Assembly (NCBI GenBank): GCA_039182735.1
Contig: JBCDCB010000022.1
Span: 1-49,644, forward strand
Reading direction: 5' to 3'
Source: JBCDCB01 sp039182735
Lineage (GTDB): Bacteria; Planctomycetota; Phycisphaerae; Phycisphaerales; UBA1924
DNA length: 49,644 bases
Of this stretch, positions 37,634-45,969 are shown in pieces (position 1 is the stretch's first letter; the number at the start of each line of letters is the position of its first letter). The position numbers were made by a program, and so were the translations under genes. The notes below the pieces were generated by a model that was given only the letters and a program-made list of their open reading frames with translations, did not search any database and was not told where the DNA came from.

Positions 37634-37661
37634 AGTATCGATCCGCACGCGCCCGGGTCAA
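37634..37661 (-). promoter_or_regulatory. Candidate promoter for the structured RNA unit
   Basis: Minus strand TTGACC (37656-37661), 16-base spacer and GATACT (37634-37639), a good match to a sigma-70 promoter. Predicted start near 37627 gives a transcript of about 335 nt ending at the terminator near 37291. Confidence 0.45.
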
Positions 37662-37764
37662 CAGACTTTTGTGCGCCGATTCGCGCACGAACGACGTCGA
37701 TCGGCGCAGGCGCTGCGCCGCCGAAGGATCGTCGGCGAAACCGGGCGAACCCCTTATGCAACGC

Positions 37765-37956
37765 TCATTCCTCGAACTCGTCGAACACGCCGCGCTCGAT
37801 CTGCTCATCGACGTACGCCTGGAAGTCGCCGTGCTTGTAGGAAACAAAGCAGAAGACGTGGTGCAGCGTGAGCCACTCGATGTCGGTGGGGTCCTTGTCG
37901 ATGTCCTGCCGCAAACGGTTCAGCTCCGCCAGCAGCTTCTCGGCGTTCATCGCCAT
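37765..37956 (-). CDS. 63-aa protein of unknown function downstream of the metal ABC transporter
   Basis: A small soluble, acidic protein: an N-terminal helix (AEKLLAELNRLRQDIDKDP), then IEWLTLHHVFCFVSYKHGDF and QAYVDEQIERGVFDEFEE. The ATG at 37956 has GAGGAG seven bases upstream and lies 11 bases after the permease stop, so it is co-transcribed with the importer. No family is recognised. His-His, Cys and acidic residues could bind a metal, but this is speculation. Confidence 0.7.
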   Translation of the reverse strand: MAMNAEKLLAELNRLRQDIDKDPTDIEWLTLHHVFCFVSYKHGDFQAYVDEQIERGVFDEFEE

Positions 37957-37967
37957 CGCTGATCTCC

Positions 37968-38843
37968 TCAGTTCTCGCGCGCGCTGCGCGGCGTCATCAC
38001 GAAGGTCGCGCCCAGCATCGACGCGAGCACAAGCACGATGCTCGCGCCGGGCGGCGCATCGAACTCGAACGATACAAACAGCCCAAGCAGCGCGGCGCCC
38101 GCGGAGCTGCCTACCGACAGCATCGCCACCGCCCACAGCCGCTCGCTCACGCGCAGCGCGATCGCCCCGGGCAGCACGAGCAGCGCGCTGGCGAGCACCA
38201 CGCCAGTCACGCGCACCGCGACAACGACGACCACGCCGATCGCCGCGAGCAGCGCCGTGCGCACGAGCGCCGTCGGCACACCCGCGGCGCGCGCGCCGAC
38301 GTCGTCGATCGCCCACGAGAGCAGCGGGCGGCGCGCGAACCACGCCAGCAGCGCGACAAGCAACGCCACACCGAGCGACGCGTTGCGTTCCGCGGGCCCC
38401 ACTTCGACCAGCGAGCCAAAGAGGATCGATTCGAATCCCGGGACGACGCTCGGGACGTCGTCGGGCCGCCCGACACCGAAGCGCGTGTGCGCGTGCAGGC
38501 ACACCGCGCCGATCGCCATGCTCGAGACGAGCAGCACACCGATCGCGGTGTCATCGCCGATGCCCCGTCGATCGCCGAGCCACGACACGAGGATCGCCGT
38601 CGCGACGCAACAGACGCCGGTGACGAGCGTCAGCCCGAGCCCGCTGCCCGCGACCCCGAGGACCGCCGCGAGCCCGAGCCCCGCGAAGGCGGCGTGGCTC
38701 ACGCCCTGCCCGATCGCCGCGAGCTTGCGCGAGACCACGAGCACGCTCAGCACGCCCGACGCGATCGAAACGCCCAGCGCCGCGAGGACAACGGTCCACG
38801 CCCACGCCGCGTCCGCGCCGGTGAAGTACGAGAGCGCGCGCAC
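37968..38843 (-). CDS. znuB: Metal ABC transporter permease (ZnuB/MntB family)
   Basis: Membrane permease of a zinc/manganese importer. GTG 38843 lies one base beyond the TGA of the ATPase gene and gives 291 aa with about eight or nine helices. Family motifs include LVVSRKLAAIGQGVSHAAFA (the SHA segment near helix 3) and VRVTGVVLASALLVLPGAIA late in the protein. Gene order is substrate-binding protein, ATPase, permease, then a 63-aa gene. Whether it carries Zn or Mn cannot be told from sequence. Confidence 0.9.
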   Translation of the reverse strand: MRALSYFTGADAAWAWTVVLAALGVSIASGVLSVLVVSRKLAAIGQGVSHAAFAGLGLAAVLGVAGSGLGLTLVTGVCCVATAILVSWLGDRRGIGDDTAIGVLLVSSMAIGAVCLHAHTRFGVGRPDDVPSVVPGFESILFGSLVEVGPAERNASLGVALLVALLAWFARRPLLSWAIDDVGARAAGVPTALVRTALLAAIGVVVVVAVRVTGVVLASALLVLPGAIALRVSERLWAVAMLSVGSSAGAALLGLFVSFEFDAPPGASIVLVLASMLGATFVMTPRSAREN

Positions 38844-38844
38844 G

Positions 38845-39693
38845 TCAGTCTCCCCCCGTCGTCTCGTCGTGCCGGTCCTCGCAGTCGGCGCGCTCGCCGT
38901 CAAGCGCGTGCATGTGCACGCCGCCGAACACACCGGCGAGCTCGTGCTCGAAGAGGTGCGCGAGGATGTCGGGCGTCAACCCGCGGGGCGCGTCGTGGAA
39001 GTGCACCGTCTCGCGCAGGCACATCACGCGATCGCACACGTCGGCGCCCGCGGCGATCGCGCGCACGTCGTGGCTCACCAGCAGGATCGTCACGTTGAGA
39101 CTCTCGTTGATCGTGCGCAGCAACTCCGCGAAGGCCGCCTGCCCCGCGACATCCACCCCCACCGTCGGCTCGTCCAGCGCCAGGATCTCCGGCTCGCTGG
39201 CGATCGCCCGCGCGATCAGCACACGCTGACGCTCCCCGCCGCTCAGCGAGCCCACGCAACGGTCGGCGAGGCGCGTGGCCCCGACAAGTTCGAGCGCTCG
39301 GTGTGCGCGCTCGCGCGTCTCCTTTGCGATGCCGGCAAACCCGAATCGACGCGCCTCGATGCCGAGTTCCACGAGCTGCCGCGACGAGACGGGGAAGCGG
39401 CGCAGCGCGCCGTCGCCCGAAGACTGCAGCTGCGAGACGTACCCGATGCGTCCGGAGCGCCGGGCGTCACCGGGCTCGCCCCCGAGCACGCGGACGGTGC
39501 CCGCGCTCGGTGATTCGAGGCCCAGCACGAGCTTGAGCAGCGTCGTCTTCCCGCCGCCGTTGGGCCCGATGACCGCGAGCACCTCGCCGGCGCCGACGCG
39601 CACATCGATCCCGCGCAGCACCTCACGCCCGCCGGGGTAGGCGAAGCGCACGTTCTCGAACGCGAGCGCCGGTTCGTCGGTCGGAGCGATCAC
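38845..39693 (-). CDS. znuC: Metal ABC transporter ATP-binding protein (ZnuC/MntA-like)
   Basis: ATPase that powers the metal importer from the cytoplasmic side. The 282-aa product has Walker A GPNGGGKTTLLKL (residues about 43-55), the Q-loop in YVSQLQ, the ABC signature LSGGERQRVLIARA, Walker B ILALDEPTVGVD and the switch His in LLVSHD. Its C-terminus is His/Asp-rich (GGVHMHALDGERADCEDRHDE), possibly metal-sensing. Starts at GTG 39693, nine bases after the substrate-binding gene. Confidence 0.94.
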   Translation of the reverse strand: MIAPTDEPALAFENVRFAYPGGREVLRGIDVRVGAGEVLAVIGPNGGGKTTLLKLVLGLESPSAGTVRVLGGEPGDARRSGRIGYVSQLQSSGDGALRRFPVSSRQLVELGIEARRFGFAGIAKETRERAHRALELVGATRLADRCVGSLSGGERQRVLIARAIASEPEILALDEPTVGVDVAGQAAFAELLRTINESLNVTILLVSHDVRAIAAGADVCDRVMCLRETVHFHDAPRGLTPDILAHLFEHELAGVFGGVHMHALDGERADCEDRHDETTGGD

Positions 39694-39702
39694 CGCAAGA
39701 CT

Positions 39703-40635
39703 CTACAGCGCCTCGCGTGAGAGCCCGCGTTCGAGGGCCTCGAGGTTCGCGCGCATCATCGCGGGCCAGTCCTCGCCGCCCACCGGGTCGAGCATCATCA
39801 GTTCGATGCCCAGCGCCTCGGCGAGCCGCTTGGGCCCGGCGATCGCGAACTGCGGCTCCGCGTAGATCGCGCGCACGCCGTTCGCCTCCGCGTGCGCACG
39901 CGCCGACGCGATCGCGCCGGGCGTCACCTCCGCATGGTCGTTCGTGCGCAGGACCATCGGCATCGCGAGCCCGTAGCGGTGCACCCAGAGGCGGTACGCG
40001 TCGTGGTAGACGATCATCTGCCGATCGCCGAGCGCGCCGAGCCGCTCGTGGAAGGCGGCGTCGATCACCGCGATCTCTTCGACGATCGCGAGCGCCCGCG
40101 CGCGCGCCGTCGGTTCGTCGAGCAGCCCAAGGGCCACGAGTTCGTCGGCGAGCGCGATCGCGCCGTCGGCCATATAGTGCGGGTCGAGCCACAGGTGCGG
40201 GTCCATCGCGTCGGGCTCGCGGATCTCGTGGGTACAGACGTGCGCACGCGGGCCGTCGGTCGCCCGCCGCGTCGCCACGTCGTGCATCGAGACGTGCCCG
40301 CCCTCGACGCGCGCGTCGATCACCCGGCGCGCCGCGTCATCGATGAACGGCCCCACCGACATCACCACACGCGCGCTCCGAAGATCGGACGCATCGCGGG
40401 GCGTCAATTGGTAGGCGTGCGGCGAGACGCCCACCGGGACCAGCGTCCGCACCTCCAACTCCGGCGCGAGCCGCTGCGCGAGCCACGCGAGCGGCGGGAT
40501 GGTGACGACGATGTCGGGCCGCGGCGGCGCTTGGCGGGCGGGCAGCAGGAACGCCGCGCACACGACTCCCAGCACGATGCCTGCGAGGGCGACGCCGACG
40601 AGCCGGGAACGGGATGCCTTGGGTGAAGCCGACAC
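39703..40635 (-). CDS. znuA: Metal ABC transporter substrate-binding protein (ZnuA/cluster A-I)
   Basis: Periplasmic metal-capture protein, 310 aa from GTG 40635. The N-terminal helix (residues 12-33) is a signal or membrane anchor. Family ligands are present: H73 (GVSPHAYQL), H147 (DPHLWLDPHYMADG), H211 (VYHDAYRLW) and E260 (IYAEPQF). The three-His plus acidic set is found in Zn and Mn binders. It lacks the long His-rich loop of E. coli ZnuA. The frame is open upstream through a tRNA region, but the GTG begins the signal sequence; leader is very short, so translation may be near-leaderless. Directly upstream is a possible metal-regulator box. Confidence 0.92.
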   Translation of the reverse strand: MSASPKASRSRLVGVALAGIVLGVVCAAFLLPARQAPPRPDIVVTIPPLAWLAQRLAPELEVRTLVPVGVSPHAYQLTPRDASDLRSARVVMSVGPFIDDAARRVIDARVEGGHVSMHDVATRRATDGPRAHVCTHEIREPDAMDPHLWLDPHYMADGAIALADELVALGLLDEPTARARALAIVEEIAVIDAAFHERLGALGDRQMIVYHDAYRLWVHRYGLAMPMVLRTNDHAEVTPGAIASARAHAEANGVRAIYAEPQFAIAGPKRLAEALGIELMMLDPVGGEDWPAMMRANLEALERGLSREAL

Positions 40636-40640
40636 GCCTG

Positions 40641-40654
40641 AATGATATACCTTT
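40641..40654. promoter_or_regulatory. Possible metal-responsive operator upstream of znuA
   Basis: AATGATATACCTTT is an imperfect palindrome (5 of 7 half-site positions match) six bases before the znuA GTG, overlapping a likely -10 region. Its AT-rich dyad is reminiscent of Zur or DtxR-type boxes, but no regulator gene is nearby and the match is weak. Confidence 0.25.
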
Positions 40655-40678
40655 CTCAACAAGAAGTGAAGCGCTCGA

Positions 40679-40706
40679 TTGCCTGTCCGCGGCAGACCGA
40701 TACACT
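40679..40706 (+). promoter_or_regulatory. Promoter of tRNA-Ala
   Basis: TTGCCT (40679-40684), 16-base spacer, TACACT (40701-40706), about 30 bases upstream of the tRNA 5' end. A good sigma-70 match in the expected place. Confidence 0.55.
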
Positions 40707-40737
40707 CTCGGATCGCGGTGCACGCCGCGCACATCTT

Positions 40738-40810
40738 GGGGCGGTAGCTCAATTGGGAGAGCGCCTCGGTCGCATCGAGGAGGTTGAGGGTTCGACCCCC
40801 TTCCGCTCCA
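40738..40810 (+). tRNA. tRNA-Ala (anticodon CGC)
   Basis: A 73-nt cloverleaf: acceptor stem GGGGCGG/CCGCTCC with discriminator A, including the G3-U70 pair that marks alanine tRNAs; D arm GCTC/GAGC; anticodon stem CCTCG/CGAGG with loop GTCGCAT (anticodon CGC, reads GCG); five-base variable loop; T arm GAGGG-TTCGACC-CCCTT. CCA is not encoded. A terminator follows. Confidence 0.95.
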
Positions 40811-40820
40811 CTTCGCCCGC

Positions 40821-40852
40821 GCCCCGCCGATCGGCGGGGCGTCGTGCGTTTT
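40821..40852 (+). terminator. Terminator of tRNA-Ala
   Basis: Perfect 8-bp stem GCCCCGCC/GGCGGGGC with GATC loop (40821-40840), followed by GTCGTGCGTTTT. The T-run is displaced by about eight bases from the stem, so efficiency is uncertain. Confidence 0.55.
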
Positions 40853-40902
40853 GCACCGTTCGGGTTGCGTGCGGATCGTGCGCACGTCTCTACACTCGCG
40901 TG

Positions 40903-43605
40903 ATGCCAGGCAACGGCGACACCCCGGCGATGCGTCAGTACACGCGCTTCAAGGAGCGTTACCCGGATTGCCTCCTGCTCTTCCGGATGGGCGACTTTTA
41001 CGAACTCTTTCGAGAGGACGCCGTCAGCGCGCACAAGACGCTCGGCATCACGCTCACCGAACGCACCGGCGGCGTGCCGATGGCGGGCGTCCCGCATCAC
41101 TCCGTTGATGCCTACATCCGCAGGCTGATCGAGGCGGGGTTTCGTGTCGCGGTGTGCGACCAGATTCAGGACGCGCGCGAAGCCAAGGGTGTGGTTGAGC
41201 GCGCGGTGACGCGCGTGCTCACGCCGGGCACGCTCGTTGACGACGCGCTGCTCGACGAGTCGCAGACCAATCACCTCGCATCTGTCTACTGCGAAACGAA
41301 GACCTCGCGGGCGCTCGTCGCGACGGTCGAGCTTTCGACGGGCGCGTTCACGCTCTTCGACGTGCCGGCCTCTTCGCTGCTCGACGAGCTCACGCGGCGC
41401 AGCGTCGGCGAGGTGATCTTCCCCGACGACGCCGAGGATCTGCGGGTGATGCTCGAAGCCTTCCCCGCCCCCGCGACGGCGAGGCCAACGTGGCACGTCC
41501 GCCACGCCGAATCGATCGAAGCGCTGCACGAGTGCTTCGGCGTCGTGACGCTCGAGGGCTTCGGGCTCGATGATGACGATCCCGTGCTCGACCCCGCCGG
41601 CGCCGCCGTCCGGTACCTGCGAGAAACACAGGCGATGGACGAGCCCACGGGCGATGCCCCGAGCGGCAACGGCGCGTCCGCGGCGACCGCGATGCTCGTG
41701 CGCCCGCGTACGCTCGCGCACCTCTCGCCGCCCAAGCGCGAGCGGGTCGAGACCTCGCTGGTCATCGACGCGACAGGCCTTCGCGCACTGGAGATCGAGC
41801 GCACCGTTCGCGGCAACGCGCATGAGGGCTCACTCGTACACGCGATGACCATCGGCGGCTGCGGCCCGCGCACCGCGATGGGCAGGCGACTGCTGCGAGA
41901 CTGGCTGTGCAGGCCGCTCGCGGAACTCGACGCGATTCGTGCGCGCCAGCGCCGTGTCGCGACGCTCGTCGCGGACCGGCGTACCGCCGACGCGCTGCTC
42001 GACGCGCTCGAAGGCGTGCAGGACGTCTCGCGGATCGCCGGCAGGCTCGGGCTCGGTCGCGCGACGCCGAGGGATCTGGTGGCGCTCGGGCGTTCGCTCA
42101 ACACGCTCAACGCGATCGCGATGGTGCTCCACGGGTGCCCGGCGTTCGAGGAGACCGAGCGTGCGCTCGACGACCTGCGATCGACGCTCGAACCCGTGTC
42201 GCGCGCGATCCTGAAGTCCTGCGTTGAGGATGCGCCGGGTCATCTCCGCGAGGGCGGGCTGATCCGCGACGGTGTGGACCCGGACCTCGACGACGCGCGC
42301 ACGCTGCACAGCGAGTCCTCCGCGTGGCTCGCGGAGTACCAGACGCGGCTCGCCGAGACGCACGACCTGCCCAACCTCAAAGTTGGATATAATCGTGTCT
42401 TCAGGTATTACATCGAGCTTCCCAAGGCGCAGGCGACGCGTGCGCCGGATGTGTTTACGCGCCGGCAGACGCTGAAGAACGCCGAGCGTTTCATCACGCC
42501 CGAGCTCAAGGAGTTCGAGGACAAGGTGCTCACCGCCGGGGAGCGGGCGGTCTCGATCGAGCAGCGGATCTTTCTGGACCTGTGCGAGCGTGCGTCGCGC
42601 TGCGTGCGCGCGATCAGCGCCTTCGCGGATCGCGTCGCGGAGGTCGATGTGCTGGGGTGCTTCGCCGCCCGCGCGCACAAGAAGGGCTGGGTGAAGCCCG
42701 AGTTGGTCGAAGAGCCCGTGATGGACCTCGCCGGCGGACGCCACCCGGTGCTCGAAGAGGTGCTCGGCAGCGACTTCGTGCCAAACGCGTGCGCGCTGGG
42801 GTGCGCCGACGAGGCTGCACGGCTCGCGCTCATCACGGGCCCGAACATGAGCGGCAAGAGCACCTATATCCGCCAGGTTGCGCTGCTCACGCTGCTGGCG
42901 CACGCGGGGTCGTTCGTGCCGGCGTCGAGCGCGCGCATCGGGCTGTGCGACCGGATCTTCACGCGCGTCGGTGCAGACGATGCGCTCCACGCCGGGCAGA
43001 GCACGTTCATGGTCGAGATGGTGGAAACAGCGTCGATCCTTCACCACGCGAGCGAACGCTCGCTGGTGATCCTCGACGAGATCGGGCGGGGCACCTCGAC
43101 GCTCGACGGTTTGGCGCTGGCGTGGGCGATCGCCGAGCGCCTGTGCACTGCCGGCGCGCGCACGCTCTTCGCGACGCACTATCACGAGCTGACGGGGCTC
43201 GCCGAGTCGATGCCCGAGCGCGTGTCGAACCGCCACGTCGCGGTGCGCGAATGGTCGAACGAGCGCGGCGAACGCGAAGTGATCTTCCTGCACGAGATCC
43301 GCGCCGGGCGCGCCAGCGGGTCGTTCGGTGTGCACGTCGCGCGCATGGCGGGACTGCCCGCGGACGTCGTGCAGCGCGCGGGCGAACTCCTCGAATCGCT
43401 CCGCGTCTCGCACGCGGGCGAGACGGAGCGCACGCACACGCCGCCGTCTCGGCGCGACCAGATGTCTCTGTTTACCGAGTATGTTGAGCACCCTGTGCTC
43501 ACGGAACTGAAGTCTTTCGAGCTCGATCGGATGAGCCCGATGGACGCGTTCGATGCGCTGCGGGCGCTCCAACGAACCGCGACGAACCCTGGAGAATCAC
43601 AATGA
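40903..43605 (+). CDS. mutS: DNA mismatch repair protein MutS
   Basis: Recognises base mismatches and small loops and starts repair with MutL. The 900-aa product from ATG 40903 has the mismatch-reading F-x-E in RMGDFYELF (F32, E34), the connector, core and clamp domains, and the ATPase with Walker A GPNMSGKSTYIRQ (near residue 646), LVILDEIGRGTSTLDGLA (Walker B) and FATHYHELTGL. It is slightly longer than E. coli MutS (853 aa); the extra residues include a Gly/Ala linker around 240-270 (GDAPSGNGASAATA). No Shine-Dalgarno precedes the ATG. The frame is open over the tRNA, but that part is not coding. The stop overlaps the next gene (ATGA). Confidence 0.97.
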   Translation: MPGNGDTPAMRQYTRFKERYPDCLLLFRMGDFYELFREDAVSAHKTLGITLTERTGGVPMAGVPHHSVDAYIRRLIEAGFRVAVCDQIQDAREAKGVVERAVTRVLTPGTLVDDALLDESQTNHLASVYCETKTSRALVATVELSTGAFTLFDVPASSLLDELTRRSVGEVIFPDDAEDLRVMLEAFPAPATARPTWHVRHAESIEALHECFGVVTLEGFGLDDDDPVLDPAGAAVRYLRETQAMDEPTGDAPSGNGASAATAMLVRPRTLAHLSPPKRERVETSLVIDATGLRALEIERTVRGNAHEGSLVHAMTIGGCGPRTAMGRRLLRDWLCRPLAELDAIRARQRRVATLVADRRTADALLDALEGVQDVSRIAGRLGLGRATPRDLVALGRSLNTLNAIAMVLHGCPAFEETERALDDLRSTLEPVSRAILKSCVEDAPGHLREGGLIRDGVDPDLDDARTLHSESSAWLAEYQTRLAETHDLPNLKVGYNRVFRYYIELPKAQATRAPDVFTRRQTLKNAERFITPELKEFEDKVLTAGERAVSIEQRIFLDLCERASRCVRAISAFADRVAEVDVLGCFAARAHKKGWVKPELVEEPVMDLAGGRHPVLEEVLGSDFVPNACALGCADEAARLALITGPNMSGKSTYIRQVALLTLLAHAGSFVPASSARIGLCDRIFTRVGADDALHAGQSTFMVEMVETASILHHASERSLVILDEIGRGTSTLDGLALAWAIAERLCTAGARTLFATHYHELTGLAESMPERVSNRHVAVREWSNERGEREVIFLHEIRAGRASGSFGVHVARMAGLPADVVQRAGELLESLRVSHAGETERTHTPPSRRDQMSLFTEYVEHPVLTELKSFELDRMSPMDAFDALRALQRTATNPGESQ

Positions 43606-44159
43606 ACGCGCGCACGGAAGAGGTCATCGCGACGGCGCACTTCGAGAACGCGACGAAGTACTTCGTGGTTTCCAACGCGGTCGTGCTCGCATGCACGATC
43701 GTGGGGATCCCCCTCATGCTGATCGTGCTCCCGATCGTCTGGATCGCCAAGACGATCGAGTACAAGCACATCTCGTGCGAGCTGCACACGCGCTCGCTCA
43801 AGGTCAAGCGCGGCTGGATCAACAAGAGCGAGAGCAGCGTCCCGCTCGACAAGATCACCGACCTCGCCGTCAAGCAGGGGCCGATCATGCGGTGGTGCGG
43901 GGTGGAGGCCCTGAGCGTGGAGACCGCCGGCCAGACCAGCGGCGGGATGGGCGCGCTCGTGCAGCTCGTGGGCGTGCGCGACGCCCGCACGTTCCGCGAC
44001 ACGGTGCTGGCGCGCCGGGACGCGCTCGCCGAGGGCGCGGGCACGGCGCAGATTTCACAAGGCACGCCGGCGGGACCCGCCGGGTCGGAGGCGGGCGTGC
44101 TGCACGAGATCCGCGACGCGCTGCTGCGGATCGAGGCGCGGATCGGCCAAGACTCGTAG
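43602..44159 (+). CDS. Bacterial PH-domain (bPH2, YdbS-like) membrane protein
   Basis: A 185-aa protein with an N-terminal hydrophobic hairpin of two helices (residues about 20-49, FVVSNAVVLACTIVGIPLML and IVLPIVWIAKTIEY) followed by a bacterial pleckstrin-homology domain (LHTRSLKVKRGWINKSESSV, PLDKITDLAVKQGP, VEALSVETAG). The C-terminal part is a Gly/Ala linker and a helix (EAGVLHEIRDALLRIEARIG). It starts within the mutS stop codon (ATGA), so translation is coupled, although no functional link with repair is known. Role in membrane stress or transport is unknown. Confidence 0.85.
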   Translation: MNARTEEVIATAHFENATKYFVVSNAVVLACTIVGIPLMLIVLPIVWIAKTIEYKHISCELHTRSLKVKRGWINKSESSVPLDKITDLAVKQGPIMRWCGVEALSVETAGQTSGGMGALVQLVGVRDARTFRDTVLARRDALAEGAGTAQISQGTPAGPAGSEAGVLHEIRDALLRIEARIGQDS

Positions 44160-44193
44160 CATCGACAGTGACCGCAAGTCAGGAGTGCCGAGC

Positions 44194-45288
44194 ATGAGCG
44201 ACGTGAACCACTACGTGACCCTGGGCCGATCGGGCCTCCGCGTCTCGCCGCTATGCCTCGGCGCGATGACGTTCGGCGAGGAATGGGGCTTCGGGTCGGA
44301 CGTCGAGACGTCCTACAAGGTCATCGACGCGTACATGGACCGCGGCGGGAACTTCATCGACACCGCGAACATGTACACCAAGGGGCACTCCGAAGCGATC
44401 CTCGGCGACCACCTCGGCAAGAACCCGCGCAAACGCGACAGCGTCGTCCTCGCGACCAAGTGGCTCGGGAACATGTACCGCGACGACCCAAACGGCGGGG
44501 GAGCGCACCGCAAAGCCATGTTCGAGTCGGTCGATCAATCGCTCCGCCGGCTCCAGACCGACTACATCGACCTGCTGTGGATGCATTTCTGGGATTCGCA
44601 CACACCGATCGAAGAGACGATGCGCGGGCTTGACGATCTGGTCTCGTCGGGGAAGGTGCGGTACATCGGGTTCAGCGACACGCCCGCGTGGAAGTGCGCA
44701 CAGGCACAGCTGATCGCGCACTTCCGCGGCTGGTCTCCGCTGATCGCGCTGCAGATCGAATATTCGCTCATCGAGCGCACGCCCGAGGGCGAGCTGTTCC
44801 CGATGGCGGAGGAACTCGGGCTGGGGATCACGCCGTGGTCGCCGCTCAAGGGCGGGCTGCTGACGGGGAAGTACTCGCGCGACAAGAAGCCGAGCGAGGA
44901 CGAGGCGAAGCGCATCGGCGGGAACATGAAACACCTCGAAGACGAGCGGGCGCTGGGCATCATCGATGCGTTGCTGGATGTCGCGAAGAAGGCGGAGCGC
45001 ACGCCGGCGGAGGTCGCGCTCGCGTGGTGCCGGCAGCGACAAGGCGTGGACTCGGTCATCATCGGCGCGCGCACGCTGGAGCAGCTCGAGAAGAACCTCG
45101 CCTCCGCATCGCTGACGCTGAGCGACGAGTTCGTTGCGCGCCTCGACGAGGCGAGCAAGCCCGCGCTGAACTTCCCGCATGACTTCTTGCAGTTCGTGCG
45201 CACCGCGATCCACAACGGGACCACGATCAACCATGATTCCCGCGAACAGTGGGACGCCTCGCCCAAGGACGCGAGCGAATCCTGGTGA
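44194..45288 (+). CDS. Aldo/keto reductase
   Basis: NADPH-dependent oxidoreductase of the AKR superfamily, 364 aa. TIM-barrel motifs are clear: LGRSGLRVSPLCLGAMTFGE at the start, FIDTANMYTKGHSEAILG with the catalytic Asp and Tyr, VLATKW with the Lys and DLLWMHFWD with the His. The cofactor-binding end has VIIGARTLEQLEKNL. It resembles the aryl-alcohol dehydrogenase / YghZ-like group, but the substrate is unknown. ATG 44194 has GGAG eight bases upstream; a GTG at 44185 is less likely. It is 34 bases after the PH-domain gene. Confidence 0.93.
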   Translation: MSDVNHYVTLGRSGLRVSPLCLGAMTFGEEWGFGSDVETSYKVIDAYMDRGGNFIDTANMYTKGHSEAILGDHLGKNPRKRDSVVLATKWLGNMYRDDPNGGGAHRKAMFESVDQSLRRLQTDYIDLLWMHFWDSHTPIEETMRGLDDLVSSGKVRYIGFSDTPAWKCAQAQLIAHFRGWSPLIALQIEYSLIERTPEGELFPMAEELGLGITPWSPLKGGLLTGKYSRDKKPSEDEAKRIGGNMKHLEDERALGIIDALLDVAKKAERTPAEVALAWCRQRQGVDSVIIGARTLEQLEKNLASASLTLSDEFVARLDEASKPALNFPHDFLQFVRTAIHNGTTINHDSREQWDASPKDASESW

Positions 45289-45347
45289 ACCGGAATACCC
45301 CGCGTGGGGAAGCCGTTCGCAACCGACCAAACCACTGGAGCACCCAC

Positions 45348-45941
45348 ATGACCACGATCGCGGCGGACACGGCATCGGCGGCGTACCTCAAGAGCAAGTT
45401 CGAAGCCGGGAAGGCGTACGACGACTACGTCGCGACGGGCAACGAGTCCCAGCGCGACGGCTGGCGCGGGGTCTACGAGCGCGCAGCGCTGACCGATGCG
45501 CAGCGTGCGCTGGTCGAGGGCTTCACGCGCGAGATCAACGTGATCGTGGTGACGGGCGTGTGGTGCGGCGACTGCGTGCAGCAGCTCCCGCTGCTCGAGC
45601 GCATCGCCGAGGCGTCGAACGGCAAGGTCAGCGTTCGCTACCTCGACCGCGACGAGCACATGGACCTCGCCGAGCAGCTCAAGGTCAACGAAGGCGTGCG
45701 CGTGCCCGTGGCGATCTTCGCGGCGGAAGACTTCGAGCGAGTTTCCATCTTTGGCGATCGAACGCTCGCACGATATCGAGCGATGGCGGCCCGCCAGCTA
45801 GGGCCCTCGTGCCCGCTGCCCGGCGCGCCGATCGACGGCGACGAGCTCGACGCGACCCTTCAGGACTGGCTCGGCGAGGCCGAACGCGTACACCTCTTGC
45901 TTCGGCTGAGCGCTCGCCTGCGTCAGAAACACGGCGACTGA
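45348..45941 (+). CDS. Thioredoxin-family protein with CGDC motif
   Basis: A 197-aa cytoplasmic thioredoxin-fold protein. The redox site is VTGVWCGDCVQQLPLLERIA (CGDC), followed by the strand VSVRYLDRDEH and the cis-Pro segment VRVPVAIFA. No signal peptide or membrane segment is visible, so it probably acts in the cytoplasm. Asp in the CxxC is seen in thioredoxin-like reductases of peroxide-handling systems, but the partner is unknown. ATG 45348 has GGAG seven bases upstream; the longer frame to 45249 overlaps the previous gene and is not supported. Confidence 0.85.
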   Translation: MTTIAADTASAAYLKSKFEAGKAYDDYVATGNESQRDGWRGVYERAALTDAQRALVEGFTREINVIVVTGVWCGDCVQQLPLLERIAEASNGKVSVRYLDRDEHMDLAEQLKVNEGVRVPVAIFAAEDFERVSIFGDRTLARYRAMAARQLGPSCPLPGAPIDGDELDATLQDWLGEAERVHLLLRLSARLRQKHGD

Positions 45942-45969
45942 GCACGCGAGCCAGCGGTAGCATCCCGGC

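Noticed and set aside
39703..41823. 706-codon read-through of the znuA frame across the tRNA and into mutS
   Set aside because: The upstream part is antisense to tRNA-Ala and mutS; the signal peptide beginning at GTG 40635 marks the true start.
41830..43572. 580-codon minus-strand frame opposite mutS
   Set aside because: Antisense shadow; mutS on the plus strand carries all conserved motifs.
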